64,000 nucleotides of DNA, from contig NZ_CP029425.2 of NCBI RefSeq assembly GCF_002278135.3, forward strand, positions 7,168,001-7,232,000, read 5' to 3'. Position numbers and translations under genes: made by a program. Within the stretch, counting starts at the first letter, position 1. Every line of letters starts with the position of its first letter. Below the pieces are notes generated by a model. The model was not told where the DNA came from and searched no databases. It saw only the letters and a program-made list of their open reading frames with translations. This document shows, one piece after another, positions 31,940-44,084 of this stretch. The DNA comes from Bradyrhizobium ottawaense. GTDB lineage: Bacteria; Pseudomonadota; Alphaproteobacteria; Rhizobiales; Xanthobacteraceae.

Positions 31940-32702
31940 CGCTCGACTCGCATCTGGGTGGGCTCAGCACTTTCAGTACTGCTGCACCCTTAGTAGCAAC
32001 GTCCGTGCCAGCATCGTCTGCGCGCATTAAGCGCCTAATTGCGCATGAACAGCTCAACGGCAGTTCACGGCGACCAGTGTTTTGAACCCGACGGGCTTTG
32101 TGCCGGTGTCGGAATTTGGACAAGAATTGCGCACTTCGCGCCGCCAGATAACTGATTTGATGTTGTGAGCCGCCGAACGGAAACTTGGTAATCCCTGTCC
32201 CCTAGCAAACAGGATTAGAGGCGAGCGACGATTTAGATTCGACTCGAACGAGCCGAAGCCCGTTGACCGGGACACGTGTTCTGGGCGATGACGATGGAAC
32301 CATTCGCCTGAACCTGCGGACGGTGCCGCGGATCAGGGAGGCTCTGAAACTGTGAGTGCTCGCCATCGCTCCAAGCGGTTCCTGCACCAAAAACTGGTAC
32401 TTCGATTAGTTTGCTGTCCAGCCGCGTGTACCAGGCGTCCATGATGCCCCCTTCAATTCGAAAACCGTTTCCCTCGTATCGAAACAGACGCCGCCGATCG
32501 CCTCGATGGAGCTAAGGCTTATACAGGCGTTCACCTCCAGGTTGCTGACCGGGAGGCCGGCTGGCACCACCCGCTGGCGGCACGCATCACTTCCTTGCCG
32601 GCTTGAAAATCTTTGGCAAGCTGCGGGCCTTCAAGACCCATCGTGTCACAGCCGGATGACAGGTATCGAAATAAGTAGACGGAAAACCCTGCACTATGCG
32701 AT
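31940..32702. other. No recognisable gene
   Basis: The stretch must carry the promoter of the TlpA-like gene. No other coding or structural feature is convincing. Confidence 0.35.
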
Positions 32703-33026
32703 GTGGCCGACATCGACACAGGCTATGGCAATGCGATCAATGTCATCCATGCCATTGGCGAGTATGAAAGGACCGGCGCCAGCTCCGTTGTCATCGAGGA
32801 CAAGACATTTCCCAAGGTTACGAGCCTTGCTGCGGAACGTCCAGATGATGAGTTATGGCAATTTCGGATCCGGGCCTCAAGCACAGCCTTGAGGGACACC
32901 TTCCGCCGTATCATCGCTGATGGCGGCGTCCAGAACGTCCACAAGGATATTGTAACGATAGAGGAACTCTTCAGACTGCAGAGAATGGACGAGATTGAGG
33001 CAGCTGAAACGCGATTCCTGCGCTGA
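32703..33026 (+). pseudogene. PEP mutase/isocitrate lyase-superfamily remnant, copy B
   Basis: The open frame reads ADIDTGYGNAINVIHAIGEY and VVIEDKTFPKVTSLAAE, which is the metal-binding centre and loop of PEP phosphonomutase-type enzymes. It then jumps to the family C-terminus (RDTFRRIIADGGVQNVHKDI, EELFRLQRMDEIEAAETRFL). About 100 central residues and the N-terminal barrel strands are missing, so the 107 residues cannot fold as the normal enzyme. A more scrambled copy is at 16272-16708. Confidence 0.82.
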
Positions 33027-33287
33027 TGCAGTGCTGCAGGCCGACTCTAATCTCGCCTGAACGGCTGTCGCTGCAATCTCGACGGGTTGGGGCGGCACGT
33101 TCGTCGGGCTACGACTCCATTTCGTTGAATGGAAGACTATCGTGCCCTGTCAGTCAGCATCTTTTGCGTTTGGCTCGAGGCTGTTAGCGCAAATGGGCAG
33201 CGGAATCGAACGGCTGTCGAGCCAGCGGAACGACGGCGCTCGGGTCAGCGCCGGCAAAACCCGCGCAGTTTTGTGATGTTTTTATGT

Positions 33288-33300
33288 CGGTTATAGCCAG
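33288..33300. promoter_or_regulatory. Operator-like site upstream of XRE gene 1
   Basis: CGGTTATAGCCAG is a near palindrome (TGGYTATARCCA type). It ends 36 bases before the ATG of the XRE gene. The same site at the same spacing precedes the paralogous XRE gene at 36803. Confidence 0.55.
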
Positions 33301-33335
33301 TGGTTTGATGACCATCGAAATGGCTGCCTTCGCGC

Positions 33336-33617
33336 ATGAAAGCTCGTGCGCTTGTGGCATACAATGTGCGCCGGATCCGCGTCGAGCGCGGTATTCCGCA
33401 AGAGCAATTGGCCTACGATGCAGGTATTGATCGCTCCTATATGAGCGGACTTGAGCGCCAACAGGCAAACCCCACAATTGATCTTCTCGATCGCCTTGCC
33501 AGGACGCTCGGCGTTGCTGTCTCCGAGCTGTTTGTTCGGCCATCCAAGGGGGCGCTGCCACCTGCTACCTTACGTAAAGGTCGCAAGCCGAAGCCGGCAC
33601 GCCGCAAAAGGACCTAG
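33336..33617 (+). CDS. XRE-family transcriptional regulator 1
   Basis: A 93-residue protein with a single Cro/CI-type helix-turn-helix: VRRIRVERGIPQEQLAYDAG then IDRSYMSGLERQQANPTIDL. A short basic tail follows (GRKPKPARRKRT-like), with no ligand domain. Such proteins act as small repressors and commonly autoregulate. A paralogue about 70% identical lies at 36803-37084, and the upstream 50 bases are also conserved. The copy probably arose by duplication of the gene with its control region. Confidence 0.9.
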   Translation: MKARALVAYNVRRIRVERGIPQEQLAYDAGIDRSYMSGLERQQANPTIDLLDRLARTLGVAVSELFVRPSKGALPPATLRKGRKPKPARRKRT

Positions 33618-33781
33618 CCCCCCTGACAACACCGAGCCATTGACGCCGATCTTGTGCGGTGGCCAAGCATCAATGCGCTCGGAGGCGGATTTTGTGCGCG
33701 GCCGCCCCCTGATTCGCGGCAATCCCGCGATGGACATCGAATAATGTGATGAAACGTTCAATCTGGCGCCGGAGCGGGCAA

Positions 33782-34690
33782 ATGGCGGCTCAAGACGACG
33801 AAGTTCCTTTAAATGCCATCCGCGCTTTTGTGACCGTCGCACGCGAAGGCAGCGTCACGCGCGCCGCCAGCAGCTTGGGAACGACGCAGAGCTCGGTCAG
33901 CCGCTATTTATCCGTCCTGCGGGACTATCTCGGTGCGGACCTCATCGCGCGGCGCGGCCGGCGCAGTGATTTGACTGAGTTCGGAAGACTATTTGCTAAC
34001 GCAGTCTCTGAGCCGCTCGAGACAGTGGGCTTCACCGCCAAGAGAATGCGGCGGCGGACGGCCGCCGGCACCAATCGGATCGTCGTCCGCACATCACTAT
34101 CGACTTTTGCTTCCTCGCTTCTGATTCCAAATCTGCAAGCGTTCTCTGCTGAAGCTGGCGGCGTTATCGTGGACGTCATCAGCTCGCTATCGCTGCCTTC
34201 ATCTTCGGATGACTTCGACATATTGATTACACGTGACCTTTCCGTCATCGAACCCGCTGACAGTTGGGAGATCTACAATGAGGAGCTGGTATGCGTCGGA
34301 CCGCCAAACCTGGTCGCGGGCAGAGAGCTCTCGATCGTTCGCTCAATCCCGATACTGAACATCACATCACGACCCGACATCCTGCCAACATGGCTGAGGG
34401 CCATGAACCTGTCCTCAAACGACATACGAGCGGGCGCGCGGTACGATCATAATTATCTTGCTCTGCCGGCAGTCATGACAGGAAAATGCCTTCTTGTCGC
34501 ACCGGAAATCATCGTCAGTGATCTAGTGCGAGGGGGCGCCTTGCAAATCATCCCCGGCTCACGCGCTCCAAGTGGCATGCAATATCGCGCCTTTGCGGTG
34601 GATCGCAGCGAGCACCCCGAAATCGCTCGTTCTTTTTGCCGGTGGGTCGCTCGTCTTTGCAAGAGGGCGACGCTAGCGCAGGCTACCTGA
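33782..34690 (+). CDS. LysR-family transcriptional regulator
   Basis: A protein of about 302 residues with the N-terminal winged helix (NAIRAFVTVAREGSVTRAAS, TTQSSVSRYLSVLRDYLGAD) and a C-terminal periplasmic-binding-like effector domain, close to the GcvA subgroup. The ATG at 33782 is chosen because GGAGCGGG lies at a good distance; the open frame begins at 33746. The effector and target genes are not evident. No divergent partner gene is adjacent: upstream is the XRE gene on the same strand. Confidence 0.9.
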   Translation: MAAQDDEVPLNAIRAFVTVAREGSVTRAASSLGTTQSSVSRYLSVLRDYLGADLIARRGRRSDLTEFGRLFANAVSEPLETVGFTAKRMRRRTAAGTNRIVVRTSLSTFASSLLIPNLQAFSAEAGGVIVDVISSLSLPSSSDDFDILITRDLSVIEPADSWEIYNEELVCVGPPNLVAGRELSIVRSIPILNITSRPDILPTWLRAMNLSSNDIRAGARYDHNYLALPAVMTGKCLLVAPEIIVSDLVRGGALQIIPGSRAPSGMQYRAFAVDRSEHPEIARSFCRWVARLCKRATLAQAT

Positions 34691-34958
34691 AATGCCTCTC
34701 GCGGTCTCTTCAATGACTCTGCGGGAGATCGATGTACCGCCCCATTCACGTCCAGGGCACTCAACTTCAGAGACAATCCGAACAAGATCGCCGGTGTCTT
34801 CGTCCGACGAAGATTACGTTTCTTTTGCAGCAGTCCTGAAAACAAAGGACGGCGCGAGAGATCGGAACGCAAAGACCTCATCTTATCGCCGATCGAGCGA
34901 CGCCAGCAAATGAATTGGTTGCACGGAATCGAGGCCATGCCATTTAACGCCCGAGAGC

Positions 34959-35733
34959 TCATGAATTGTCATCCTTGCCTTTGTCGAGCAATGCGCGGCA
35001 GCGAAGGCGCATCAGACGCCGCCCCAGCTTAACAAGCCGAATGGTTCGGCTGCGCAAGTCGTCTGTTTTCCAGCCCCGCTCGTCAATACGATGGCTTCCA
35101 AACAGACCTTGCGCGATTTGGTGATAGCTATTTCCTTGCTGCCATCCATCCAGTGCGCGCAGCGCGAGGATAAGCCGACGCCGCTTCAAAGCTGGCAAAG
35201 CAAGAGGAGGCGTTCCGAGCGGCCGATGCTCAAGGGCGAGCCAAAATCGACGTGCGGCCTGCAAGCGAAGCTCGAAATTAGCGTCGAGCGGCAGGTCGAG
35301 CACGACAGTAGACCCGCTCGCCGGAAGGCTCTTCAGCCAAAGGCGATGCTTCGCGCCTCCGAGCGGCACGATGGCATGCCAGCCATCCGGCGCGCGACGA
35401 ACCTCGCTGCCAGGCAGATTGGTGAAATCGAGCTGGTAGCTTTTGGGCGCCACGCAATTGGCCGCCCGCATAGGCAGTACGGTCGACAGCACTTCGGGTG
35501 CCCAGAAGACTGCTTGCTTGTCGAATGTCTTTTGCGGATCAGCTGGAAAACGAAAGCCCCCACTTCCGTCGCAAGTGGCTCGTTGTTGCGCTGGATCGTT
35601 GGCGGCGAGACAACCGCCTATAATCCTCTTGGTAATCGGGATCCCGGCGCAGCCACTCCCAGGCCACGTCGGCAGCTTCTGCCTTCTTCAGGTCGCTGTA
35701 TGCTTCCTCAGATCTCCAGTCAGTACCCGGCAT
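34959..35733 (-). CDS. FseA-like DUF6499/DUF2285 protein in two frames (+1 shift)
   Basis: The first frame (35733-35539) encodes a DUF6499 domain: GTDWRSEEAYSDLKKAEAAD, WEWLRRDPDYQEDYRRL, ending WGLSFSS-stop. The +1 frame continues without a break: FPADPQKTFDKQAVFWAPEV, then a DUF2285 region to 34959 (RRRLILALRALDGWQQGNSY, GWKTDDLRSRTIRLVKLGRR). Together they give one protein of about 257 residues. In the symbiosis ICE of Mesorhizobium loti R7A, FseA is exactly such a DUF6499-DUF2285 fusion made by programmed +1 ribosomal frameshifting, and it activates excision. The shift here would occur at TTT TCC just before TGA (35539-35550). A mutational frameshift is the alternative. Confidence 0.72.
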
Positions 35734-35898
35734 CGCACCATTTTCCCGCGGGATTTCACACGCGGCGCAATGCAGCTGAAGATTGTGGCTCTTTCCGGTT
35801 ACGTGCGTTCCGCGTGAGAGCCCCGCGCGCACTTAATCGATGGAATAATCATCTTTTGCGATTGCTAGGAATTCCGCGGATCCTGACATCCGCCGCGT

Positions 35899-36171
35899 TC
35901 ATTGCTTTGGCCAACCGCCCCGCAGCAGATCACGATAGCCGCGGCCCGCTAGCCACTTGGCCCGCGTCAGATGACTTTCGAACGTGCGTCGCGCACGATC
36001 GGGTTCAACTGTCGGGTCAAGCCCAAGCACAACGCGTGCGATTTCGCGCCAATCTGCCTTGTCAGCGTCGGCATCGAGAAGTCGCATGTAGGTGACGGCG
36101 TGCTCCTTGTCATATGACGTGACCTCGTGCGCGCTGGGCGCCAATTCTGCGATTTTCGGGTCGGCCGGCAC
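35899..36171 (-). CDS. Small DUF2285 protein (QseM-like candidate)
   Basis: A 90-residue protein beginning at a GTG that has TAGGAG eight bases upstream. The core is a DUF2285 domain: TSYDKEHAVTYMRLLDADAD, ADWREIARVVLGLDPTVEPD and ARRTFESHLTRAKWLAGRGY. In Mesorhizobium loti the antiactivator QseM is a DUF2285 protein that binds TraR and FseA to block transfer. This gene is 165 bases upstream of the FseA-like gene on the same strand, so a role in the same circuit is reasonable inference. No traR or traI homologue is in the window. Confidence 0.7.
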   Translation of the reverse strand: MPADPKIAELAPSAHEVTSYDKEHAVTYMRLLDADADKADWREIARVVLGLDPTVEPDRARRTFESHLTRAKWLAGRGYRDLLRGGWPKQ

Positions 36172-36754
36172 TGACTGAACTCCTACCGAACTGAAAATTC
36201 TATCGAAATCCGAGCAACGATAACTAACTTGGGGGCGCTGTGGTACCGCCCGAATCGTCGCAGCGCCAAACTCATTTTCGCACCAAGACCGCGATCGCAT
36301 ATCCGCTCACAATGACCTGGTGGCTCCATCCTGCGCATTTCCTCTTTCATCGCGGTACATACCGGAACTGACCGCAGATTTCCCATGTGGCTAGGCTGTT
36401 CTTGCTCTTCCCTGCCTAAGAAGAGGGTTGCCCGTGGTGACCGGCCCGCGCGCACTGGTGAAAGGCCGCCGTGGCCGGAGCCCAGCCCCTAGAGAGAATT
36501 CTTTTCTCTTTTCGAGCTCCACTTGAACGGTTGTCCTATCTGGTCGCGGTGCCCGGAAAAGCCGCAGTACCTCTGAGCGGCCATTACTGCTCTCCGGCGA
36601 GTAGCGGGCTATCGCACCGCGAGAACACTTGCGATGATCGACGACATTCGCAGACGACAATCATTACGGCGTCTACATCTCACCGTGACCTTCTTCCTTG
36701 AAGCAATTGGACGAGGACAGCCAACGGCGTAGGTGTGAGCTTATCGTAATACTC
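36172..36754. other. No recognisable gene
   Basis: The region lies between two divergent genes (small DUF2285 and XRE 2) and contains their promoters. No coding signal is seen. Confidence 0.4.
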
Positions 36755-36767
36755 TGGCTATAACCAG
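36755..36767. promoter_or_regulatory. Operator-like site upstream of XRE gene 2
   Basis: TGGCTATAACCAG matches the site upstream of XRE gene 1 with Y/R exchanges that preserve the dyad. It ends 36 bases before the ATG, the same spacing as in copy 1. Confidence 0.55.
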
Positions 36768-36802
36768 TGGTTTCATAATCGTCGGAATGGCTGCCTTTGC
36801 GC

Positions 36803-37084
36803 ATGAACGCTCGTGCGCTTGTGGCCTGGAATGTGCGCCGTATCCGCGTAGAGCGCGGCATTCCGCAAGAGCAATTGGCCTATGATGCCGGGATCGACCG
36901 CTCGTATATGGGGCGCATTGAGCAGAAGAAAGAGAACCCGACCATTGATCTCCTGGATCGTATCGCCGCGACCCTGGGTATTCACTTGTCCGAATTGTTC
37001 GCTGAGCCGGCGAAGGGTGCGGTGCCACCCAAGCCAATGTCCAGAGGACGCAAGCCGGCACGCCCGTGTCGGAACAGGACGTAA
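36803..37084 (+). CDS. XRE-family transcriptional regulator 2
   Basis: A 93-residue protein whose helix-turn-helix is VRRIRVERGIPQEQLAYDAG then IDRSYMGRIEQKKENPTIDL, followed by a basic tail. It is the paralogue of 33336-33617. The ATG at 36803 corresponds exactly to the start of copy 1. It is divergent from the small DUF2285 gene, an arrangement that recalls the divergent qseC-qseM pair of the Mesorhizobium symbiosis ICE. Sequence alone does not establish that it is a QseC equivalent. Confidence 0.9.
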   Translation: MNARALVAWNVRRIRVERGIPQEQLAYDAGIDRSYMGRIEQKKENPTIDLLDRIAATLGIHLSELFAEPAKGAVPPKPMSRGRKPARPCRNRT

Positions 37085-37086
37085 TT

Positions 37087-37221
37087 ATGGAGAGAGCCAT
37101 GTTTGCAGCTAACCACGGGAGCGAAACGCGCCGGAGCGGCGCCCGTGCTCCCTTCGAATCTGTGGCGGCCGAATCCGATCTCCTGCTCCATCGGATGTTG
37201 CGCCAGCACGATTCGGCTTAA
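37087..37221 (+). CDS. Possible small ORF downstream of XRE gene 2
   Basis: The ATG lies two bases after the XRE stop codon, and the frame encodes 44 residues starting MERAMFAANHGSETRRSG and ending RMLRQHDSA. No domain is recognised and no ribosome binding site separate from the XRE gene's end is obvious. Copy 1 of the XRE gene has no equivalent frame after it. Its reality is uncertain. Confidence 0.3.
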   Translation: MERAMFAANHGSETRRSGARAPFESVAAESDLLLHRMLRQHDSA

Positions 37222-38057
37222 CGAACGCCCAGAGCGGCCCCGTTAAAAAAGACGAGCACCTTCGGTGATCCTCACAGGCCAGAAGAACGAACAGGCCGTC
37301 TGCCTCATCGGAGGCGCAGGCGCGCGCCTACTATTCCTGCCGCCTACAGCCCGATCTCAAGCCGATCGAGATGAATTCGCCAAGCCAAAGAACTGTTGCG
37401 GCGAGCCCCCGAACCGTCGACGCCTCTCGGATCTCATGGGACGCACACTGAACATGTTCACCCCTGAAGAATGTGCCAACTACGTCAGTCATCGTGGATA
37501 GAAACCGCTTTGATCGCGACCGGCTCCAGCGAACCGCCCAGCATGCCCAAGGTATGCGACAAGCGCGTCCACGCCTTTCTGTCCGAACAAACACGCGACC
37601 CCGCCTCCTCACAAGCGAGCGTGAGCGCCATCCCCAATTGCGAAGGACACTCTTGAAAGGCCTTCATCGATGATCAGGACCCTGACGTGCCTGGGCCCAC
37701 ATTCATGATTTATTTCTGCAGTGAGCATGCCCGCTTTTTAGGCTGGATAGCGCTTCGCCGAGCTCGATCCGCTCCAGCTTTTCAATGCCCGGCCCCGATA
37801 GCCAAGAGCCGGCTCGCATTCTACCCGGCTCTCACCCGAGAATGACACCGCCTGCTCGCGCTTCTCAGCAATTCTTATGGACAAGAAAAGATGCAGGTTG
37901 CCGGCGCCGGTTAGCCGGTCCTGGAGGGATAAGCTCGAAGGCCCGGCTCCGCTCGACATCGCAGAGCCACAACTTAGCCTTGAACCGCCAGCGTCTTACG
38001 AAAACCCGACGTGCCGACACTGCTAGGCAGCCTCAGCGGCCCGTGATTTCAGCCTCC
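37222..38057. other. No recognisable gene
   Basis: Several short frames exist on both strands; none carries a recognised domain or good start. Possibly decayed DNA. Confidence 0.35.
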
Positions 38058-38921
38058 TCATGTGCGGTACGCCGGCGTCATCGCACGCTGGTCCATGGCC
38101 AAATGAGGACTGCCAATTTTGTTCATGGGGTACGCCTCAGTCGCGCGATTGTCCCAGATTGCGACGTCGCCTGATTTCCAGTTCCAGCACAGGGTGTTCT
38201 GCGGCGCGGTGAGATAGGATTGCAGCAGTCCGAACAGTTTTTGGCTGGGATAGCGCTGCAGGCCGACAAAGTTCTGCACAGAACGGCCAAGCGAGAGCAT
38301 CCGTTCGCCAGTCTCGGGATGAACACGAACGATCGGATGTGTCGTTTCGTAGATCGTTCCAGTGGATACGTCGTCCAATGCTCTCTTGTCGGCTTCCGTG
38401 GCCCCCTCCGTCGCAATGTGATCGAATGCGGCGCAGCGCACAGCCCAGAGGTTATCGGCGAGCATGCGCAGGGGATCGGGAAGATCAAGATAAGCGGCCG
38501 CCGTGTTCGACCAAGCGATGTCCGCGCCAAAACGCGGGAGCGCCGCCTCCCGCAGCAGTGAAATTGTTGGGCGGCGGGCACTGAAGACGTCATCATCGTT
38601 CATCTGGTCGACATGGCCGCAGGCGCGATCAGGGAGCGTCTTCCGGTTTGTTAGGTCCCCCCTTGCGTCCAGCATTGTGGGATTCGGTATCAGCGAGCCG
38701 AGCCGGAGCACCAAACGCTGTTGCTGGGCATCATCGAGATGTCCCTGATCACGGAAGAGGATGACCTTACGCTCTAGCAGCAGCCGGTTAATGGCTATGA
38801 TGACCTCGTCAGACAAATCGTCCGACAGCGTAATGTTCTTGATTTCGGCACCAAGCCGGTCCGCATGTTCGACGATGTCTGCTCGTGGGATGACGTTATC
38901 AATGGTCATTGTGCCATTCAT
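38058..38921 (-). CDS. TauD-family 2-oxoglutarate-dependent dioxygenase, possibly inactive (copy B)
   Basis: A 287-residue protein of normal family length. Visible features are IPRADIVEHADRLGAEIKNI, the helix RLLLERKVILFRDQGHLDDA, a candidate iron-binding HxD in GHVDQMND, SLLREAALPRFGADIAWSNT and TIYETTHPIVRVHPETGERM. In the family the distal iron-binding His follows WDNRAT as WDNRATQHY; here it is WDNRATEAYPMN, so the His is missing, and the expected Arg-rich 2-oxoglutarate-binding segment after it is altered. The gene may thus be full length but dead, or changed in function. A deleted copy lies at 16731-17434. Confidence 0.78.
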   Translation of the reverse strand: MNGTMTIDNVIPRADIVEHADRLGAEIKNITLSDDLSDEVIIAINRLLLERKVILFRDQGHLDDAQQQRLVLRLGSLIPNPTMLDARGDLTNRKTLPDRACGHVDQMNDDDVFSARRPTISLLREAALPRFGADIAWSNTAAAYLDLPDPLRMLADNLWAVRCAAFDHIATEGATEADKRALDDVSTGTIYETTHPIVRVHPETGERMLSLGRSVQNFVGLQRYPSQKLFGLLQSYLTAPQNTLCWNWKSGDVAIWDNRATEAYPMNKIGSPHLAMDQRAMTPAYRT

Positions 38922-39745
38922 GACGGTGCCTCTCTCTGTGAATGTCTAAACAAAGCTCCGCGATTGGTGGTGACGCGTGGCAACGAACGCGACAAGGCCG
39001 TCTTGATGACACGCATCCGAATTGTCTGAGGGGTTTCCCACATCGCACAATTCGCCGGCTGATTTACCACCATCATCTTAGGATCTGCCCCCCTACGGTG
39101 CGGACACAGCCAGTGCGGTTTGAATCAACTCGCGTACAACGCGAACAGATCGATTTGCAGCCTGATCATCATTACAAATTATAGAGCCCGTCTATGTCCA
39201 GTCCATGAAACGAAACCAGCTTTCTTTTCGATCTCGAGTAACGTTCCCCTCGTCTGCGAACTCGTTCTTGGAAAATCCTCGAACAACGATTGCATCGTCA
39301 CCGCATGCGACTGGCGTGGCCTCATCCGCACGACAAGAAACGAACTCGTTAGCGGCCTGCGCTCGCGAAGCGGATGTGACAGGACGCCTCGCTTCGGTAA
39401 GCTTACTCTATCTTAAGATGTATATTATATCTAGAGCTACCTGCACGATTTGCAATCACTTCCTCGCGACTTGGAGTTGTCCAATGCGGGTCGTGTCGTC
39501 GGCTGGTTTATTGTGTTGTTCTTCTTGCCGAGCAGGAAAGCCGCGCAAAATTTGGACGCTGCAACTCGCATTGCAGCTAAACAACGGACTCAATCCCTCG
39601 ATTTGCGAATCTGCGCTCGTCGCCGAATGCAGGTCTTCAGGGCTGTGACCTACGTTCTTGGCTCTGTCCGGAGGCGTAGATTTTCCTTACGGAGCTCGGC
39701 TTGTTTTTTGCGCAGTTGACCGCAAAAATAGAGACAGAGCGCAGC
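38215..39745. repeat. Segmental duplication, copy B (TauD half)
   Basis: This matches 16915-18205 through the TauD gene and some 800 bases beyond its start. Markers include the block around 39190-39300 against 17725-17830, and TAGATTTTCCTTACGG near 39678. The other half of copy B is at 32703-33233, so about 5 kb (both XRE genes, LysR, FseA-like) lies between halves that are contiguous in copy A. No gene is seen at 38940-39745. Confidence 0.78.
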
Positions 39746-41005
39746 CCCGCAGGAATACCGTGTGACCCCGAGGCAATGCACCGACTTCGCGCTCTTGCTA
39801 GCCGAAAATTCTGGCAGGTTATTTTCGCCTCCTATTGGCAGCACGAGGCTGAAGGCAGCGTCCGATCTAAGATCATGAGCCAGGATCCATCTTCCTGAGA
39901 TCGCCCTGTTCCTTGCCTAATAACCTTAAGGCGCGTGAACATGATCACACACGCACCAAAAGTGCGGGATTTCAGAGAAGACGATGAAAGAATGCACCAG
40001 CTGCGCAACAACGCGCCCACGCGACCGAGCCATCATGTAAGATGCGCATCGCCGCAACAAAGATCCCTTTCAAAAACCTGAGATAGCGGGCGGCCCGCAA
40101 CAAATTGACGAGAGATCCCCTATCGGGTACCGCGTTGAAAATTGAGAACGTAACCTACCTCCATCCGCAACCTTGCGCACTTTTTCTTCACTCATTCGCT
40201 TAGAGCGCAATAAAGCCGTGCCCGCAGCTCGCTTTGCGACTCACGCCGGTCGAGCTCGCCGATCTGCAACCTGCTTATCCAGCCACTGGCGACATGTGAT
40301 CTCGGCTCGTCTCGTTCGTGGCGGCGCCATCAGCACACCAGCAGTGCCAGATGTCGGATATGTCTCGGCAACTGCGCGACTGAACGTTCGAGACTGTTCT
40401 TGACGTGCCGGTCGTAGGCTGCCGAGTCGTCGATCCAGCTCTCCTGCGAAACGAGATTGCGGCCGGACGAAGTCGGCTGGCCTCAGCGCACGATAGTGTC
40501 GATTCGCCCGATGCCGGGGACCACATCGCCCCGTGCTGCCATTCGGAATCCCACCGGGCCCTTCGAGCACAGCCGTTCCGCCGCGAACTTCGAGGACTGC
40601 CCCACCCAGACTAGTCGTCAGCCCTGTTTCGGGGACCGACAGGAGCTGCCCCGCAGGCTGGACCGAGCCCGTCTCACAAAGATGTCCGCCTCGACAGCCG
40701 AAGAAGCGTTCGAAGCTTCAGCCGAATGCACCCCACTCGACGCTTTGGCTGGAGGCTTCGGAGCGAGGCTCGCGCTGACTGTGAAGGGTTGACCTAAAGC
40801 AGGCGGGATTTGCGAGCCTGATGCTGATGCTATCTTTCGCGCCTTACCCCTAACTTTGTGTCCGGCATGCGGCACGAAGCCGTGTCTACCTGAGCAATTG
40901 GGCTCAGGGACTGAACGGTTAGATCTGTGAGTCCAAGAATTGGCAGCAGGCAGGCGATCGGATCAACGTCCTTGAACACCGGCCTTTTTCGCTCTTAGGC
41001 ACCGG
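39746..41005. other. No recognisable gene
   Basis: Long stretch with only weak open frames on either strand. It ends at the displaced 3' tip of the gene interrupted by IS21 copy 2. Confidence 0.35.
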
Positions 41006-41035
41006 CTAATTGCGCCATGTCTGCTTCGTAAGCCT
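41006..41035 (-). pseudogene. Displaced 3' tip of the IS21-interrupted gene
   Basis: On the minus strand these bases encode RLTKQTWRN and a stop. They continue the frame that enters the IS21 element at 43692, when the element and one copy of the 6-bp duplication are removed. Confidence 0.6.
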
Positions 41036-41174
41036 ATCGAACTATAGCGCGACGATCTGGGTCGGAAGAGCGCGGCGATCAGGATGGCGAGTCAGTGTCG
41101 CGGCGCGATGATGATCGCCGCGATGATTGTCGCGCGCAAGAGTTTTGTTTGCTTTGATTGTCGCGGAGCGTCAA

Positions 41175-43624
<2,450 letters not shown>

Positions 43625-43691
43625 TCACGAGCCCGGCGTAGCCCTCTCATCATGGTCGACGCTCCACTTCCATCCTGTTCGCCGCGCGGCA

Positions 43692-43892
43692 ATCGAACCA
43701 CATCTCTGCGACATAGCGAGCGTTCGGTACGGCCCGAAATTTCGTATACTGATGGTAGTTGTCTTGGAGCCAAGTCCAGAACGTGCCGAAGCTGTAGTGA
43801 TGCAGGCCATCGGGCGGCCACGGCTCCTTTGCCTGCTCCACCCACTTATCAACCAAGTGCGAAATGGCCGCTTCCGCTTCACCCTTCTTCAC
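43692..43892 (-). pseudogene. Unrecognised small gene interrupted near its 3' end by IS21
   Basis: The GTG at 43892 has AGGAAGG five bases upstream. The frame encodes VKKGEAEAAISHLVDKWVEQ, PWPPDGLHHYSFGTFWTWLQ and ARYVAEMWFD, then enters IS21. Removing the element and one ATCGAA copy joins it in frame to RLTKQTWRN-stop (41035-41006). The original protein therefore had about 76 residues, and only the last nine are displaced. I do not know the family. The truncated product with a few IS-encoded residues may still be made. Confidence 0.7.
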
Positions 43893-44084
43893 GATTACCT
43901 TCCTAAGGTCTGGTTGGTTTCTCACTCCACGCCCGCGCCCTGTCCACTTCCTTCAGCGTCGGCATGCTTTCCGGTCGATCGCGATGTGACAACTCCTCAC
44001 CCCGGCCCACCGGCCCTGAAAGGCGATCCCACACCATCAGGCGCCGAGCAGTTGCTCAAATTCGTGGACACATCACAAACCATC

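Noticed and set aside
40241..40570. A 109-codon minus-strand frame considered as a transposase fragment
   Set aside because: No catalytic motif or terminal repeats could be seen; the resemblance was too vague.
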